Source: Telluria mixta (GTDB lineage: Bacteria > Pseudomonadota > Gammaproteobacteria > Burkholderiales > Burkholderiaceae_D). From it: a stretch of 64,000 nt of DNA. Position numbers and translations under genes: made by a program. Positions 26,201 through 34,704 of this stretch are shown one piece after another. Position 1 is the stretch's first letter; every line of letters begins with the position of its first letter. Location of the stretch: contig NZ_CP119520.1 in the NCBI RefSeq assembly GCF_029223865.1, positions 1,426,001 through 1,490,000 of the forward strand. Reading direction: 5' to 3'. The notes beneath the pieces were generated by a model. The model ran no database searches, had not been told where the DNA came from, and saw only the letters and a program-made list of their open reading frames with translations.

Positions 26201-27571
26201 ATGAAACGCACCGCGCTCGCCGTCCTCGGCGCCCTCTCCCTGGCCTGCGCGCCCCTTGCCCACGCCGACGACACGGCCAAGCCTTCCCTGAAGCTGCCGC
26301 AGGCGCAGGTGGAACGTCTGCTGGAGGTCTATGCCCTGGTGAAGCAGAACTACGTCGGCGAGGCCGACGACAAGGCGTTGTTCGACGGCGCCCTGTCCGG
26401 CATGCTGGCCGCCCTCGACGCGCACTCGCGCTACCTGGACAAGGACGCCATGCGCGACGTCGGACGCGAGAACAGCGGCGAGTACGTGGGCATCGGCATC
26501 GAGGTCGAAGGCGACCGCAACCAGCTGCGCGTCGTCTCCGCCACCGAGGGCTCGCCGGCCGAACGTGCCGGCATCCGGGCGGGCGACACGATCGTCTCCG
26601 TGGATGGCGCACCCGTCGCCGCGATGGCCAACGACGACGTCGCGCGGCGCATGCACGGCGCGCCCGGGACGGTGGTCGCCGTCGGCATCGCACGCCGCAA
26701 CAAGGTCGAGACGCTGCGCATCACGCGCGCCGACCTGCACAACGACACCGTGCGCGTGAAGATGGCGGCGCCGGGCCTCGCGTGGATCCGCATCTCGGAA
26801 TTCGGCGGCGCCACGGCGGCCGACCTGGCGGCGGCGCTGAAAACACTGGAGACGCCGCGCGGCCTGATCCTGGACCTGCGCAACGATCCGGGCGGCCTCG
26901 TGGCGACGGGTGTCGCGGTCGCCGGCGCCTTCCTGCAGCCGGGCACCGTGTTGTTCTCGGCGCGCGGGCGCGAACCGGGCGCCAATGCCACCGTCACGGT
27001 CGACGAGCGCTATTACCGCCAGCAGGGCCAGCCCGACGTGCTGGCCGGCCTGCCCGCGTGGACGCGCACCGTGCCGCTGACGGTGCTCGTGAACGGCGCG
27101 TCCGCGTCGGCTGCGGAACTCGTCACGGGTGCCCTGCAGGACCAGCACCGCGCCACCGTCATCGGCACGCGCACGTTCGGCAAGGGGTCGATCCAGTCGG
27201 TCATCGGGCTGGACGAGGACAGCGGCATCAAGTTCACCGTGGCGCGCTACTTCACGCCGAACGGCCACGAGATCCAGGCGCGCGGCATCACGCCCGACAT
27301 CGTCGTGACGCCCGCGGCGGCGGCCGACGACGACCTGCTGCTGCGCGAGGCCGACCTGGCGAAACACCTGCCCGCGACGCAGCCGCTGGACACGACGCTC
27401 GAGGCGAAGCGCGAACCGCTGGAGTCGACGCGCACGTTCGGCACGCGCGACGACAAGGCCCTGCAGACCGCGGTGGCGGTACTGACGCCCGAGGACAAGC
27501 GTTCGTCCACGCTCGCGGCCCTGTTGCGCCGCTGGAGCGGAGCGCCGCTGGCGGCGACCGCTGCGCCGTAA
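26201..27571 (+). CDS. S41-family carboxyl-terminal processing protease
   Basis: This 456-residue periplasmic serine protease of the CtpA/Prc type has a signal peptide (residues 1-22, ending AHA). A PDZ domain follows at about 90-170 (GIGIEVEG, SPAERAGIRAGDTIVSVDG). The S41 catalytic domain carries Ser303 in NGASASAAE and Lys328 in GTRTFGKGS, 25 residues apart as expected for the Ser-Lys dyad. LRNDPGG is also present. A GAAAGGATCACC ribosome site precedes the ATG. It stands alone and probably trims or degrades envelope proteins. Confidence 0.93.
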   Translation: MKRTALAVLGALSLACAPLAHADDTAKPSLKLPQAQVERLLEVYALVKQNYVGEADDKALFDGALSGMLAALDAHSRYLDKDAMRDVGRENSGEYVGIGIEVEGDRNQLRVVSATEGSPAERAGIRAGDTIVSVDGAPVAAMANDDVARRMHGAPGTVVAVGIARRNKVETLRITRADLHNDTVRVKMAAPGLAWIRISEFGGATAADLAAALKTLETPRGLILDLRNDPGGLVATGVAVAGAFLQPGTVLFSARGREPGANATVTVDERYYRQQGQPDVLAGLPAWTRTVPLTVLVNGASASAAELVTGALQDQHRATVIGTRTFGKGSIQSVIGLDEDSGIKFTVARYFTPNGHEIQARGITPDIVVTPAAAADDDLLLREADLAKHLPATQPLDTTLEAKREPLESTRTFGTRDDKALQTAVAVLTPEDKRSSTLAALLRRWSGAPLAATAAP

Positions 27572-27683
27572 CGATCACGTCACAATCCGGCGTCAGAATA
27601 CGCATCGCTCCCAGGGAAGAGAGCACATGGCGGCTCGGCCGCCCTACCGGCGCCGGCGGTCGGGAAACATACCGGCACCAATT

Positions 27684-29204
27684 CTAGAAGCCCGCCTTGG
27701 CGCGCAGCCGGCCCTTGACGTGGCGGCGCGCGCGCGGCATCGCATCGAGGGCACGCGCGGCCAGCACGCCTTCGATGAAGCCGAGCAGTCCCGCCTCCTG
27801 CGGCACGCGGTCACGCAGCTGCGCGACCAGTTCGCGCGCGACGAAGGCATCGTTGATCTCGCCCAGCTCGTCCTGCATGCCGCTCAAGAGATCGTGCCGC
27901 CGGGTCGCCTTGCGGTCGTGCGACAGCGCGGCGAAGAACTCGCGCGCATAGCGTTCCTTCTTGGCCGCGATGCGCACCTTGTGCAGGCACTCCGGCCGTT
28001 TCAGGTCGTAGCCGCGGGCGCGCTTGCGCACGCGCGCGGCCGCGTGCTGCACGAGCTTCGGCGCGGCCTTCGCGATCTTCTGGTCGAGCGGGTCGGCCGG
28101 CAAGGCCGTGTTCTGCCAGCCCTTGCCCGCGATCCAGCCGCCCAGCGCCAGCATCAGGGTCGTGTAGCGCGGGCTGCCGACGGCCGAGCGCACGCGCGCC
28201 CGATGACGCTCCGCTTCTTCGCGCGCCGCGACCTCCACGCGCGCCATCGACGGTTTCTGCGCCTCCGTCAGCGGCAGGCCGGGCAGCACGGCGTCGAGGA
28301 ACACGTCCCAGTTGCGCGCGTCGCCCAGTTCGCCGGCGAGCCAGTCGATATCGGCCGCCAGCGGTTCCGGCAGCGCCACGAGCCCGTCGACCATGTCCTG
28401 GGCCGCGCGCAGGCGGCGCAGGCCGACGCGCATCTGGTGCAGGCTCTCGACGTCGCCCGCCAGCACGCCCCGCTCGTTGGCCTGCATCTGCTGCAGGCAG
28501 TTCTGCAGGATGCCGCCCAGCGCCTCGCCCAGCGTGGCCTTGCGCCTGACCGTCACCGGCGTGGCCTTGACGGCGTGCGCCTTGTCCTCGATCGCCAGCG
28601 CATAGCCGCGCTCGGCCTTGCTGACGTTCTCGATGCGCACGGGCGTCGCCTCGTGCACCCGCTGCGCCAGTTCGTACAGGCAGGCCGGATCGCCATCCTT
28701 CACTTCCAGCTCCAGCTCGCGCACTTGCGTCTTGCGCTCGCCATGCTGCAGCTCGCCCACGTCCAGCGCGCACTCGACGTGCGTGCCGTCCGGCAGGGCC
28801 AGCATCCACGTCGTGCGCTTCGTGCGGTTGACGAAGACCGGCTCGGGCGCGAGCTGCTGGCCGTCCAGGCTGTGGGCCAGGTCGGGCAACGCTTCACGCA
28901 GCTGGCGGTCGAACAGGTCGTGGTCGGGCACCTCGGACTGGATTTCGGCTTCCAGCTCGGTCCTCCGGTGCAGCCCGGCCACGGCGCTGCCGCCGCCCTT
29001 CAGGGTCTGCACATGACGCTCGCCGGCGCTGCGCACGCGCAGGGCGAAGCCGTGCTTCCACAAGTCGAAAGCGCCGGTATCGAAATAGCGGTCGACGTGC
29101 TCCTGATCGCGCGGCTTCGATACGGCGTGCTCGCGCAGCACGGCGGATTTTTTCAACTGCGCGGCGCTCGTCGCGTCCACGGCCAGTTTGATTTCACATT
29201 CCAT
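27684..29204 (-). CDS. CYTH and CHAD domain protein, probable inorganic triphosphatase
   Basis: This 506-residue cytoplasmic protein has a CYTH tunnel domain at about 1-200, starting MECEIKL (the ExExK motif), with acidic and basic residues lining the tunnel (HVDRYFDT, LRVRSAGERHVQTLKG). A CHAD helical domain covers about 215-500, with conserved histidines and arginines (VESLHQMRVGLRRLRAAQDM, CLHKVRIAAKKERYA). Homologues such as E. coli YgiF hydrolyse tripolyphosphate, and CHAD domains bind polyphosphate. It stands alone. The 112 bases downstream and 201 bases upstream contain no other gene. Confidence 0.93.
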   Translation of the reverse strand: MECEIKLAVDATSAAQLKKSAVLREHAVSKPRDQEHVDRYFDTGAFDLWKHGFALRVRSAGERHVQTLKGGGSAVAGLHRRTELEAEIQSEVPDHDLFDRQLREALPDLAHSLDGQQLAPEPVFVNRTKRTTWMLALPDGTHVECALDVGELQHGERKTQVRELELEVKDGDPACLYELAQRVHEATPVRIENVSKAERGYALAIEDKAHAVKATPVTVRRKATLGEALGGILQNCLQQMQANERGVLAGDVESLHQMRVGLRRLRAAQDMVDGLVALPEPLAADIDWLAGELGDARNWDVFLDAVLPGLPLTEAQKPSMARVEVAAREEAERHRARVRSAVGSPRYTTLMLALGGWIAGKGWQNTALPADPLDQKIAKAAPKLVQHAAARVRKRARGYDLKRPECLHKVRIAAKKERYAREFFAALSHDRKATRRHDLLSGMQDELGEINDAFVARELVAQLRDRVPQEAGLLGFIEGVLAARALDAMPRARRHVKGRLRAKAGF

Positions 29205-29405
29205 CGAATTCTCCTGTCATCCCATCTTCTTACTGTAGCGCATCGCCTTTGAGGTCGACACACGAATCGGCGCTCCCGTACCCGCGTTGGATCAAGCCGG
29301 TGTGCAAGCACGCCTGAGGCAGAACAGGCCGAGACCGGCCATGCGCCGCTACCGTACGGGTGCTGCCCGCGCATTCATGCAAGCGGCATTTCCAAGGAGA
29401 CAGAA

Positions 29406-30155
29406 ATGGCACGGTTCGGTGTCGAGGCGATCCGCTACTTCAGCCATGCGCGTGCGGCGCACGTGGACACGGCGGGGGACCTCACGTACACGTTCAATCG
29501 AAGTAACGGCCTGGACAATAAACTGCGCGGCGCCGGCCACACGCGCGCGTTCTACTGGGCCAACACGGATGTCTGGGAGACGGACATCCGCGACAGCGAC
29601 CAGGGCGGCGACGACCGCCATTGGGTCGACGACGTCGACCTGTTCTGGATCGAAACCCACGGCAACCACGACGACGCCGGCCACGTCGTGCTGTTGTACG
29701 ACACGCCCGCCACGGAATGGCTCGCCAATTCGGCGCGCTGGCAACTGGGCGAGGACTGGAACAACGAATGGGTGATGGCGTATTCGTGCGACACGGCGGC
29801 GCTGCCCACCGTCGCGGGCCTGTGGAACATCTTCGCGCGCATGCACATCTATTGCGGCGCCTGGGACCTGATGTGGGACGGCATCACGACGGACGAATGC
29901 GGCGAGGACGTGGGCGACAACCTCGTGCACGGCGACACGGTGGCGCACGCCTGGCACGACGGCGTCTCGGACTGGTGGGTCGACAACCACCCGATCACGG
30001 TGTGCGTGGGCGATGCCGCCACCTGGAACGGTGGCGCGATCCGCTGGGATCTCAGCGCCATCAACCGCGATCACCTGTGGGGCCACGGCACCGTGACCCC
30101 GGACCTGCCGCCTGCCCGGCAGGCCTGCCTGCTGTGGACCTGGACGGAGGGCTGA
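29406..30155 (+). CDS. DUF6345-like protein with possible caspase-fold His/Cys pair
   Basis: This 249-residue protein has no signal peptide and is unusually rich in Trp, His and Asp. It resembles proteins annotated as DUF6345. A predicted strand ending VDLFWIETHGNHDD places His85-Gly86, and a second strand EWVMAYSCDTA places Cys128, 43 residues later, matching the His-Gly and Cys pattern of caspase/gingipain-type (clan CD) peptidases. No known recruitment or prodomain is visible. A strong AAGGAGACAGAA ribosome site precedes the ATG. The next gene starts three bases after its stop. Proteolytic activity is an inference; the domain is officially uncharacterised as far as I know. Confidence 0.75.
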   Translation: MARFGVEAIRYFSHARAAHVDTAGDLTYTFNRSNGLDNKLRGAGHTRAFYWANTDVWETDIRDSDQGGDDRHWVDDVDLFWIETHGNHDDAGHVVLLYDTPATEWLANSARWQLGEDWNNEWVMAYSCDTAALPTVAGLWNIFARMHIYCGAWDLMWDGITTDECGEDVGDNLVHGDTVAHAWHDGVSDWWVDNHPITVCVGDAATWNGGAIRWDLSAINRDHLWGHGTVTPDLPPARQACLLWTWTEG

Positions 30156-30158
30156 ACG

Positions 30159-31097
30159 ATGAGCGACCACACCCTGCTGCACAAGCTGGCCGGCGCCTGC
30201 GCCAACGCGCGCATTCCCGAACAGGCCGACATCCTCCTGCTGCAGTCACCGACGCGGGAACAATTGCAGGCACGCGCCCGCCGCTTCGTCACCCTGCTCC
30301 AGGAACACGGCGACTGCCCGCACGACAATGGCGGCGCCTGGCAACAGCGCGACGACCACACGGTGATCCACCTGCCGGACGGCGCGCGCGCCATGGTCTA
30401 CCACGCGTCCGGCGCCCTGCGCTACGTCTCCGGCCTTGGCCCGGCGGAAGCAGCATTCGAGCATGACGCCGAGCGCGCCGTCCTGCAACGCCTCGTCGAG
30501 GAACGCGCGCGCAAATTGACCCTGTCCGACTGGGCCGGCCCGAACGGAGAGCTGCGCTTCGAGCGCCTGTTCCGCACGCTGGGCCAGGGCGCCGACCCGG
30601 CCGGCAAGACATCCGCAGCGACGCTGTTCCGCGCCCTCGGCGCCTGGCGCCAGGTCGCGGGCGGCATCCCGGTGCTGGGTGCCGCATCCGTCGCGCTGCG
30701 GCTCGCGGGCGACGGCCGGCTGGACGCGCTGTCGGTGCAGGTGCGCCCAGCCAACGGCGAAGTGCTGGACCGCGCCGCCATCATCGAACCGCAAACGGGT
30801 GCGCGCCAGATCGTGGCGCAACTGGCCACCTTGCTCGGCCAGAAAGAGGTCGCGGGCGACTTGGTGGAATCGGCGACCCTGCAGTTCGGCTACCTCGACC
30901 TGGGCAAGCGTAAGACGCAGCGCGTGCTGGCGCCCGCCTATGTCGCGCACGTCGTCCTGCGCCACAAGACGGGGCGCCAGGCGTATGTGCTTGCCGTGCG
31001 CGCGACGGAACGGGCCTATCTCGACCTGCCCGTGTATGGCAGCGGGATCGTGGCCGGACACGGGCGGACGGAGATTGCGCGCTGCGAGATACGCTGA
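30159..31097 (+). CDS. Protein of unknown function paired with the DUF6345-like gene
   Basis: This 312-residue soluble protein has no signal peptide, no membrane helix and no recognised motif. The N-terminal third is helical (LHKLAGACANARIPEQADIL, REQLQARARRFVTLLQEHG). The middle is mixed, and the C-terminal half is probably beta-rich (VLAPAYVAHVVLRHKTGRQA, AYLDLPVYGSG). It starts three bases after the DUF6345-like gene and is clearly co-transcribed with it. Codon use matches the neighbours, so it is not a recent acquisition. It could be a partner, inhibitor or substrate of the upstream protein; nothing in the sequence decides this. Confidence 0.8.
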   Translation: MSDHTLLHKLAGACANARIPEQADILLLQSPTREQLQARARRFVTLLQEHGDCPHDNGGAWQQRDDHTVIHLPDGARAMVYHASGALRYVSGLGPAEAAFEHDAERAVLQRLVEERARKLTLSDWAGPNGELRFERLFRTLGQGADPAGKTSAATLFRALGAWRQVAGGIPVLGAASVALRLAGDGRLDALSVQVRPANGEVLDRAAIIEPQTGARQIVAQLATLLGQKEVAGDLVESATLQFGYLDLGKRKTQRVLAPAYVAHVVLRHKTGRQAYVLAVRATERAYLDLPVYGSGIVAGHGRTEIARCEIR

Positions 31098-31118
31098 TGG
31101 ATACGCTGACCGGTACGC

Positions 31119-32057
31119 TCAGGCAGCCGGCTGTGGGTGCAGATCCAGCCTGCGGCCGGCCTTGACGATCTGGCTGGGCACCTCGTGGCCGACGAGGTCC
31201 TGCAGGCGGACAGCCGCCTGCAGCAACAGGGCCAGGTCGACGCCCGTGTCGTAGCCCATCAGCTCGAGCGCATGCACGACCTCCTCCGTGCACACATTGC
31301 CGGTGGCGCCGGGCGCATACGGACAGCCGCCGATGCCGCCGAGGGAGGCGTCGAAGCGGTCGGCACCCGCGTCGATGGCGGCCAGCACGTTCGCGAGGCC
31401 CATGCCGCGCGTGTTGTGGAAGTGCAGTGTGAGTTCGGTGCCGGGCCAGCACGCGCGTACCGCTTCCGTGAGCGCGCGCACCTGGGTGGGATACGCCATG
31501 CCGGTGGTGTCGCACAGCGTGATGCCGTGCACGCCGAGTTCGTCGACGAAGCGGGCGCACCAGTCCAGCACGTCCTGCTGCGGCACGTCGCCTTCCATCG
31601 GGCAGCCGAAGCTGCACGACAGCGACACGTTGACGGCGATGCCGTGGCGCCGCGCCAGTGCCGCGACGTCGGCCAGTCCCGCGAAGGATTGTGCACGCGT
31701 CATGCGCAGGTTGGACAGGTTGTGGCTTTCGCTGGCCGACATGACGAGATTCATCTCGCCGACACCGGCCGCGACGGCACGCTCGGCCCCGCGCACGTTC
31801 GGCACGAGGGCGCTGTACACGACGCCCGGTGCGCGCGCGATGCCGGCGAATACGTCGGCCGCATCCGCCAGCACGGGCACGGCCTTCGGCGACACGAAGG
31901 AGCTGACTTCGAGCTTGGCGAGACCCGCGCCCGACAGCAGGTCGGCCAGGGCGATCTTGTCGGCCGTCGGCACGAAGCGGCACTCGGCCTGCAGGCCGTC
32001 GCGCAGGCCGACTTCCTGGATGTGGATGCGGCGACCGGCGCCGTTCCAGGCGCTCAC
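31119..32057 (-). CDS. Hydroxymethylglutaryl-CoA lyase
   Basis: Cleaves 3-hydroxy-3-methylglutaryl-CoA to acetoacetate and acetyl-CoA. The product is 312 residues and a DRE-TIM metallolyase barrel. Visible motifs are EVGLRDGLQ with the metal Asp, SLSCSFGCPMEG, the HFHNTRGMG metal histidines and the GGIGGCPYAPGATGN loop with the catalytic cysteine. The GTG start at 32057 overlaps the CoA-transferase stop (GTGA). It is the last gene of a MFS/CoA-transferase/lyase operon. Other lyases of this fold, such as citramalate-related enzymes, are less likely given the GGCPYA loop. Confidence 0.9.
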   Translation of the reverse strand: MSAWNGAGRRIHIQEVGLRDGLQAECRFVPTADKIALADLLSGAGLAKLEVSSFVSPKAVPVLADAADVFAGIARAPGVVYSALVPNVRGAERAVAAGVGEMNLVMSASESHNLSNLRMTRAQSFAGLADVAALARRHGIAVNVSLSCSFGCPMEGDVPQQDVLDWCARFVDELGVHGITLCDTTGMAYPTQVRALTEAVRACWPGTELTLHFHNTRGMGLANVLAAIDAGADRFDASLGGIGGCPYAPGATGNVCTEEVVHALELMGYDTGVDLALLLQAAVRLQDLVGHEVPSQIVKAGRRLDLHPQPAA

Positions 32058-33271
32058 GCCACCACCTTGCGCGCGCGCAGCGCCGTGATCTGGTCTTCGG
32101 TGAGGCCGATCTCGCGCAGGACGGCATCCGTGTCCTCGCCCAGCCGCGGCGCCGCCGAGCGCACGCTGCCCGGCGTGCCCATCAGCTTCGGCACGATGCC
32201 GGGCACTTCCACCTCGTAGCCTTCTCTCGTCTGCTGCGTCAGGATCATGTCGCGCGCCCGGTAGTGCGGGTCTTCGGCAATGTCCTTCGCCGTGTAGACC
32301 TTGCCGGCCGGGACTTTCGCCGCGCCCAGCACGTCCAGGACGTCCGCCACGGTCCGCTCCGCCGTCCACGCGCCGATGGCCGCATCGATCTCGTCCACGC
32401 GCGCGACGCGGCCCGCATTGTTCGCGAGGTCAGTCGCGTCGCCCAGGTCGGGCCGGCCGATGGCCTGCATCAAGCGCTTGAAGATGCTGTCGCCGTTGCC
32501 CGCGACGAGCACGTAGCCGTCGACGCACCGGTAGGCGTTCGACGGGGCGATGCCCGGTAACGCGCTGCCGGCGGCCTCGCGCACGGCGCCGAACGCGCTG
32601 TATTCGGGAATGAGACTTTCCATCACGTTGAACACGGCTTCGTGCAGCGCGACGTCGATCACCTGCCCTTTGCCGCCGTTGACCTTGCGGTGGTACAGCG
32701 CCGTCAGCACGCCGATGGTGCCGTGCAGCGCGGCCAGGGTGTCGCCGATCGAGATGCCGCAGCGCACCGGTACGCGCCCCGGCTCGCCGGTCAGGTGACG
32801 CAGGCCGCCCATCGCTTCGCCGATCGCGCCGAAGCCCGGCAGGTCGCGGTACGGCCCCGTCTGGCCGTAGCCGGAAATGCGCAGCATGACGAGGCCCGGA
32901 TTCAGCTCGGACAGCACGTCCCACCCCATGCCCCAGCTTTCCAGGGTGCCGGGACGGAAGTTCTCGACGAGCACGTCGGCTTCGGCGATCAGCTTGCGCG
33001 CGATATCCTGCCCCTCCTCGCTTCTCAGGTCGAGGGCGAGCGAGCGCTTGTTGCGCGACTGGACCTGCCACCAGACGGAGGTACCGTCCTTCATCATGCG
33101 CCAGTTGCGCAGCGGGTCGCCCGCGCCCGGTGCCTCGATCTTGATCACGTCGGCGCCGAAATCGCCCAGCGTCTTGCCGGCGAACGGGCCGGCGATCAAT
33201 TGTCCCATCTCGATCACGCGCACGCCCTGCAGGGCGTTGGCGGACATCGTGTGTGCGGCCGTCATGCTCAT
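32054..33271 (-). CDS. CaiB/BaiF (type III) CoA-transferase
   Basis: This 405-residue family III acyl-CoA transferase moves CoA from a donor thioester to a free acid. Family blocks are GVRVIEMGQLIAGPFAGKTL, FGADVIKIEAPGAGDPLRNW, the SRNKRSLALDLRSEEG stretch and the catalytic Asp region following VLVENFRPGTLESWG. The ATG at 33271 follows GAGGACAAG and lies ten bases after the MFS stop; an ATG at 33265 is the alternative. With the downstream lyase it probably activates an imported dicarboxylate such as 3-hydroxy-3-methylglutarate. Confidence 0.9.
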   Translation of the reverse strand: MSMTAAHTMSANALQGVRVIEMGQLIAGPFAGKTLGDFGADVIKIEAPGAGDPLRNWRMMKDGTSVWWQVQSRNKRSLALDLRSEEGQDIARKLIAEADVLVENFRPGTLESWGMGWDVLSELNPGLVMLRISGYGQTGPYRDLPGFGAIGEAMGGLRHLTGEPGRVPVRCGISIGDTLAALHGTIGVLTALYHRKVNGGKGQVIDVALHEAVFNVMESLIPEYSAFGAVREAAGSALPGIAPSNAYRCVDGYVLVAGNGDSIFKRLMQAIGRPDLGDATDLANNAGRVARVDEIDAAIGAWTAERTVADVLDVLGAAKVPAGKVYTAKDIAEDPHYRARDMILTQQTREGYEVEVPGIVPKLMGTPGSVRSAAPRLGEDTDAVLREIGLTEDQITALRARKVVA

Positions 33272-33281
33272 CTTGTCCTCG

Positions 33282-34565
33282 TCAGTTTGCAGATTGTTCG
33301 CGCTGGCGCAGCCGTTCGGGCAGGCCGAACGCCAGCACACCGGCACAGACCACGCCCAGCGCCGCGATCACGTACAGGGCGGGCGTCGTGCTGCCGGTGA
33401 CGTCCTTGATGCGTCCCACCATCACCGGGCTGACGATGCCGCCCAACTGCCCCAGCGTATTGATCAGCGCGATGCCGCCCGCCGCGCCGGCGCCCGTCAC
33501 CAGTTTCGGCGGCAGCGCCCAGAACGCGGGGATCGACGCTACCACACCCGCACCCATCACGGCCAGTGCCGCGACCAGCAGGCCCGGCTGGTGGTCGAAC
33601 AGGCCGGCGCCGCAAAAGCCCACCGCGCCCAGCAGCACGAGGCCGATCACGAACTTCGTGCGCTCGCCGCTGGCGTCCGACAGCCGGCCCACGGTCACCA
33701 TCGCGATCGCACCGCACAGGTAGGGCACCGCCGTGAGCAGGCCGATGGTCGTCGGGCTCGTCGTGCCGGCGCTGCGGATCATGTGCGGCGCCCAGAAGTT
33801 CAGGCCGTAGGAGCTCACCTGGATCAGGAAATAGACGAGGCCCAGCGTGAAGAACCCCGGCGTCTTGAGGGCGCCCACCAGCGAGTGGCTGCCAATCTGG
33901 CGGTTCTGTTCGGCGATGCGCGTGGCCAGCAGCGCGCGTTCCTGCGGGGCCAGCCAGGATGCGTCCTCGACGCGGTCCTTCAGCACGAGGAACACGATGG
34001 CGCCGAGGCCGATGCAAGGCAGGCCGCCCACGAGGAACAGCCAGTGCCAGCCGGACATGCCCAGCACGCCGTCCAAGTGGGCCAGCACGAGGCCGGCGGC
34101 GGGCGCGCCGACGAGGCCGGAGAATGCCGAGGCCAGGAACAGCATCGAGGTGATGCGGCCGCGGTAGGCGGTCGGGAACCACAGCGTGAGGAAGTACAGC
34201 ACGTAGAACTGCCATTCGTTCTGCACCAGCGCCATCAGCGCGGTGGCGATGCCCCACGAGACCATGATGCGCGCGATCCAGCGCCGCGCGCCGACCTTGT
34301 ACAGCATCATGTTGCTGGGGACTTCGAACAGGACGTAGCCGACCGAGAACAGGCCGGCCCCGAGGCCGTACGCCGTGTCGGACAGCGACAGGCTGCTCTG
34401 CAGTGCGAACTTGGCGAAGCTGATGTTGATGCGGTCGAAAAAGGCGAACAGGTAGCAGATCATGATGAGGGGCATGATGCGCCATGCCACCTTCGCCACG
34501 ATCCGCGCCATGTCCGGCACGGCGGCGTCGGCCGCGCCGGCCGAGGCGGAAAGAATCTTGTTCAT
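33282..34565 (-). CDS. MFS transporter, ACS type, with most of helix 4 missing
   Basis: This 427-residue permease resembles the ACS-family carrier at 21922-23238 over its whole length (YLFAFFDRINISFAKFAL, VLFEVPSNMMLYKVGARRW). Between residues 123 and 124 it lacks about 18 residues that every relative carries: the sequence runs FYVL-YFLTLWFPTAYRGR where FYV-RFLLG..AEAG..PG..LYLT-WFP is expected. The reading frame is kept. This removes most of transmembrane helix 4 and would be expected to spoil transport, unless the assembly dropped a short repeat. It heads the CoA-transferase/lyase operon. Confidence 0.85.
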   Translation of the reverse strand: MNKILSASAGAADAAVPDMARIVAKVAWRIMPLIMICYLFAFFDRINISFAKFALQSSLSLSDTAYGLGAGLFSVGYVLFEVPSNMMLYKVGARRWIARIMVSWGIATALMALVQNEWQFYVLYFLTLWFPTAYRGRITSMLFLASAFSGLVGAPAAGLVLAHLDGVLGMSGWHWLFLVGGLPCIGLGAIVFLVLKDRVEDASWLAPQERALLATRIAEQNRQIGSHSLVGALKTPGFFTLGLVYFLIQVSSYGLNFWAPHMIRSAGTTSPTTIGLLTAVPYLCGAIAMVTVGRLSDASGERTKFVIGLVLLGAVGFCGAGLFDHQPGLLVAALAVMGAGVVASIPAFWALPPKLVTGAGAAGGIALINTLGQLGGIVSPVMVGRIKDVTGSTTPALYVIAALGVVCAGVLAFGLPERLRQREQSAN

Positions 34566-34704
34566 TGTTGTCTCCGGATGGATAAGTGTCGAATGACCCG
34601 CACGCTCTTGGTGGCGTGATGATGGAATTCTGGCAGCACTCCCCCAGGCGCGGAATGACCAAGGTGTGAACCCCGCTTTCGCGTTTCGCGAAAGCTCGCC
34701 CGTG

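Noticed and set aside
32054..33346. Longer start for the CoA-transferase at 33346
   Set aside because: It would overlap the end of the MFS gene by 65 bases and add non-protein-like residues; the ATG at 33271 has a ribosome site and the normal N terminus.
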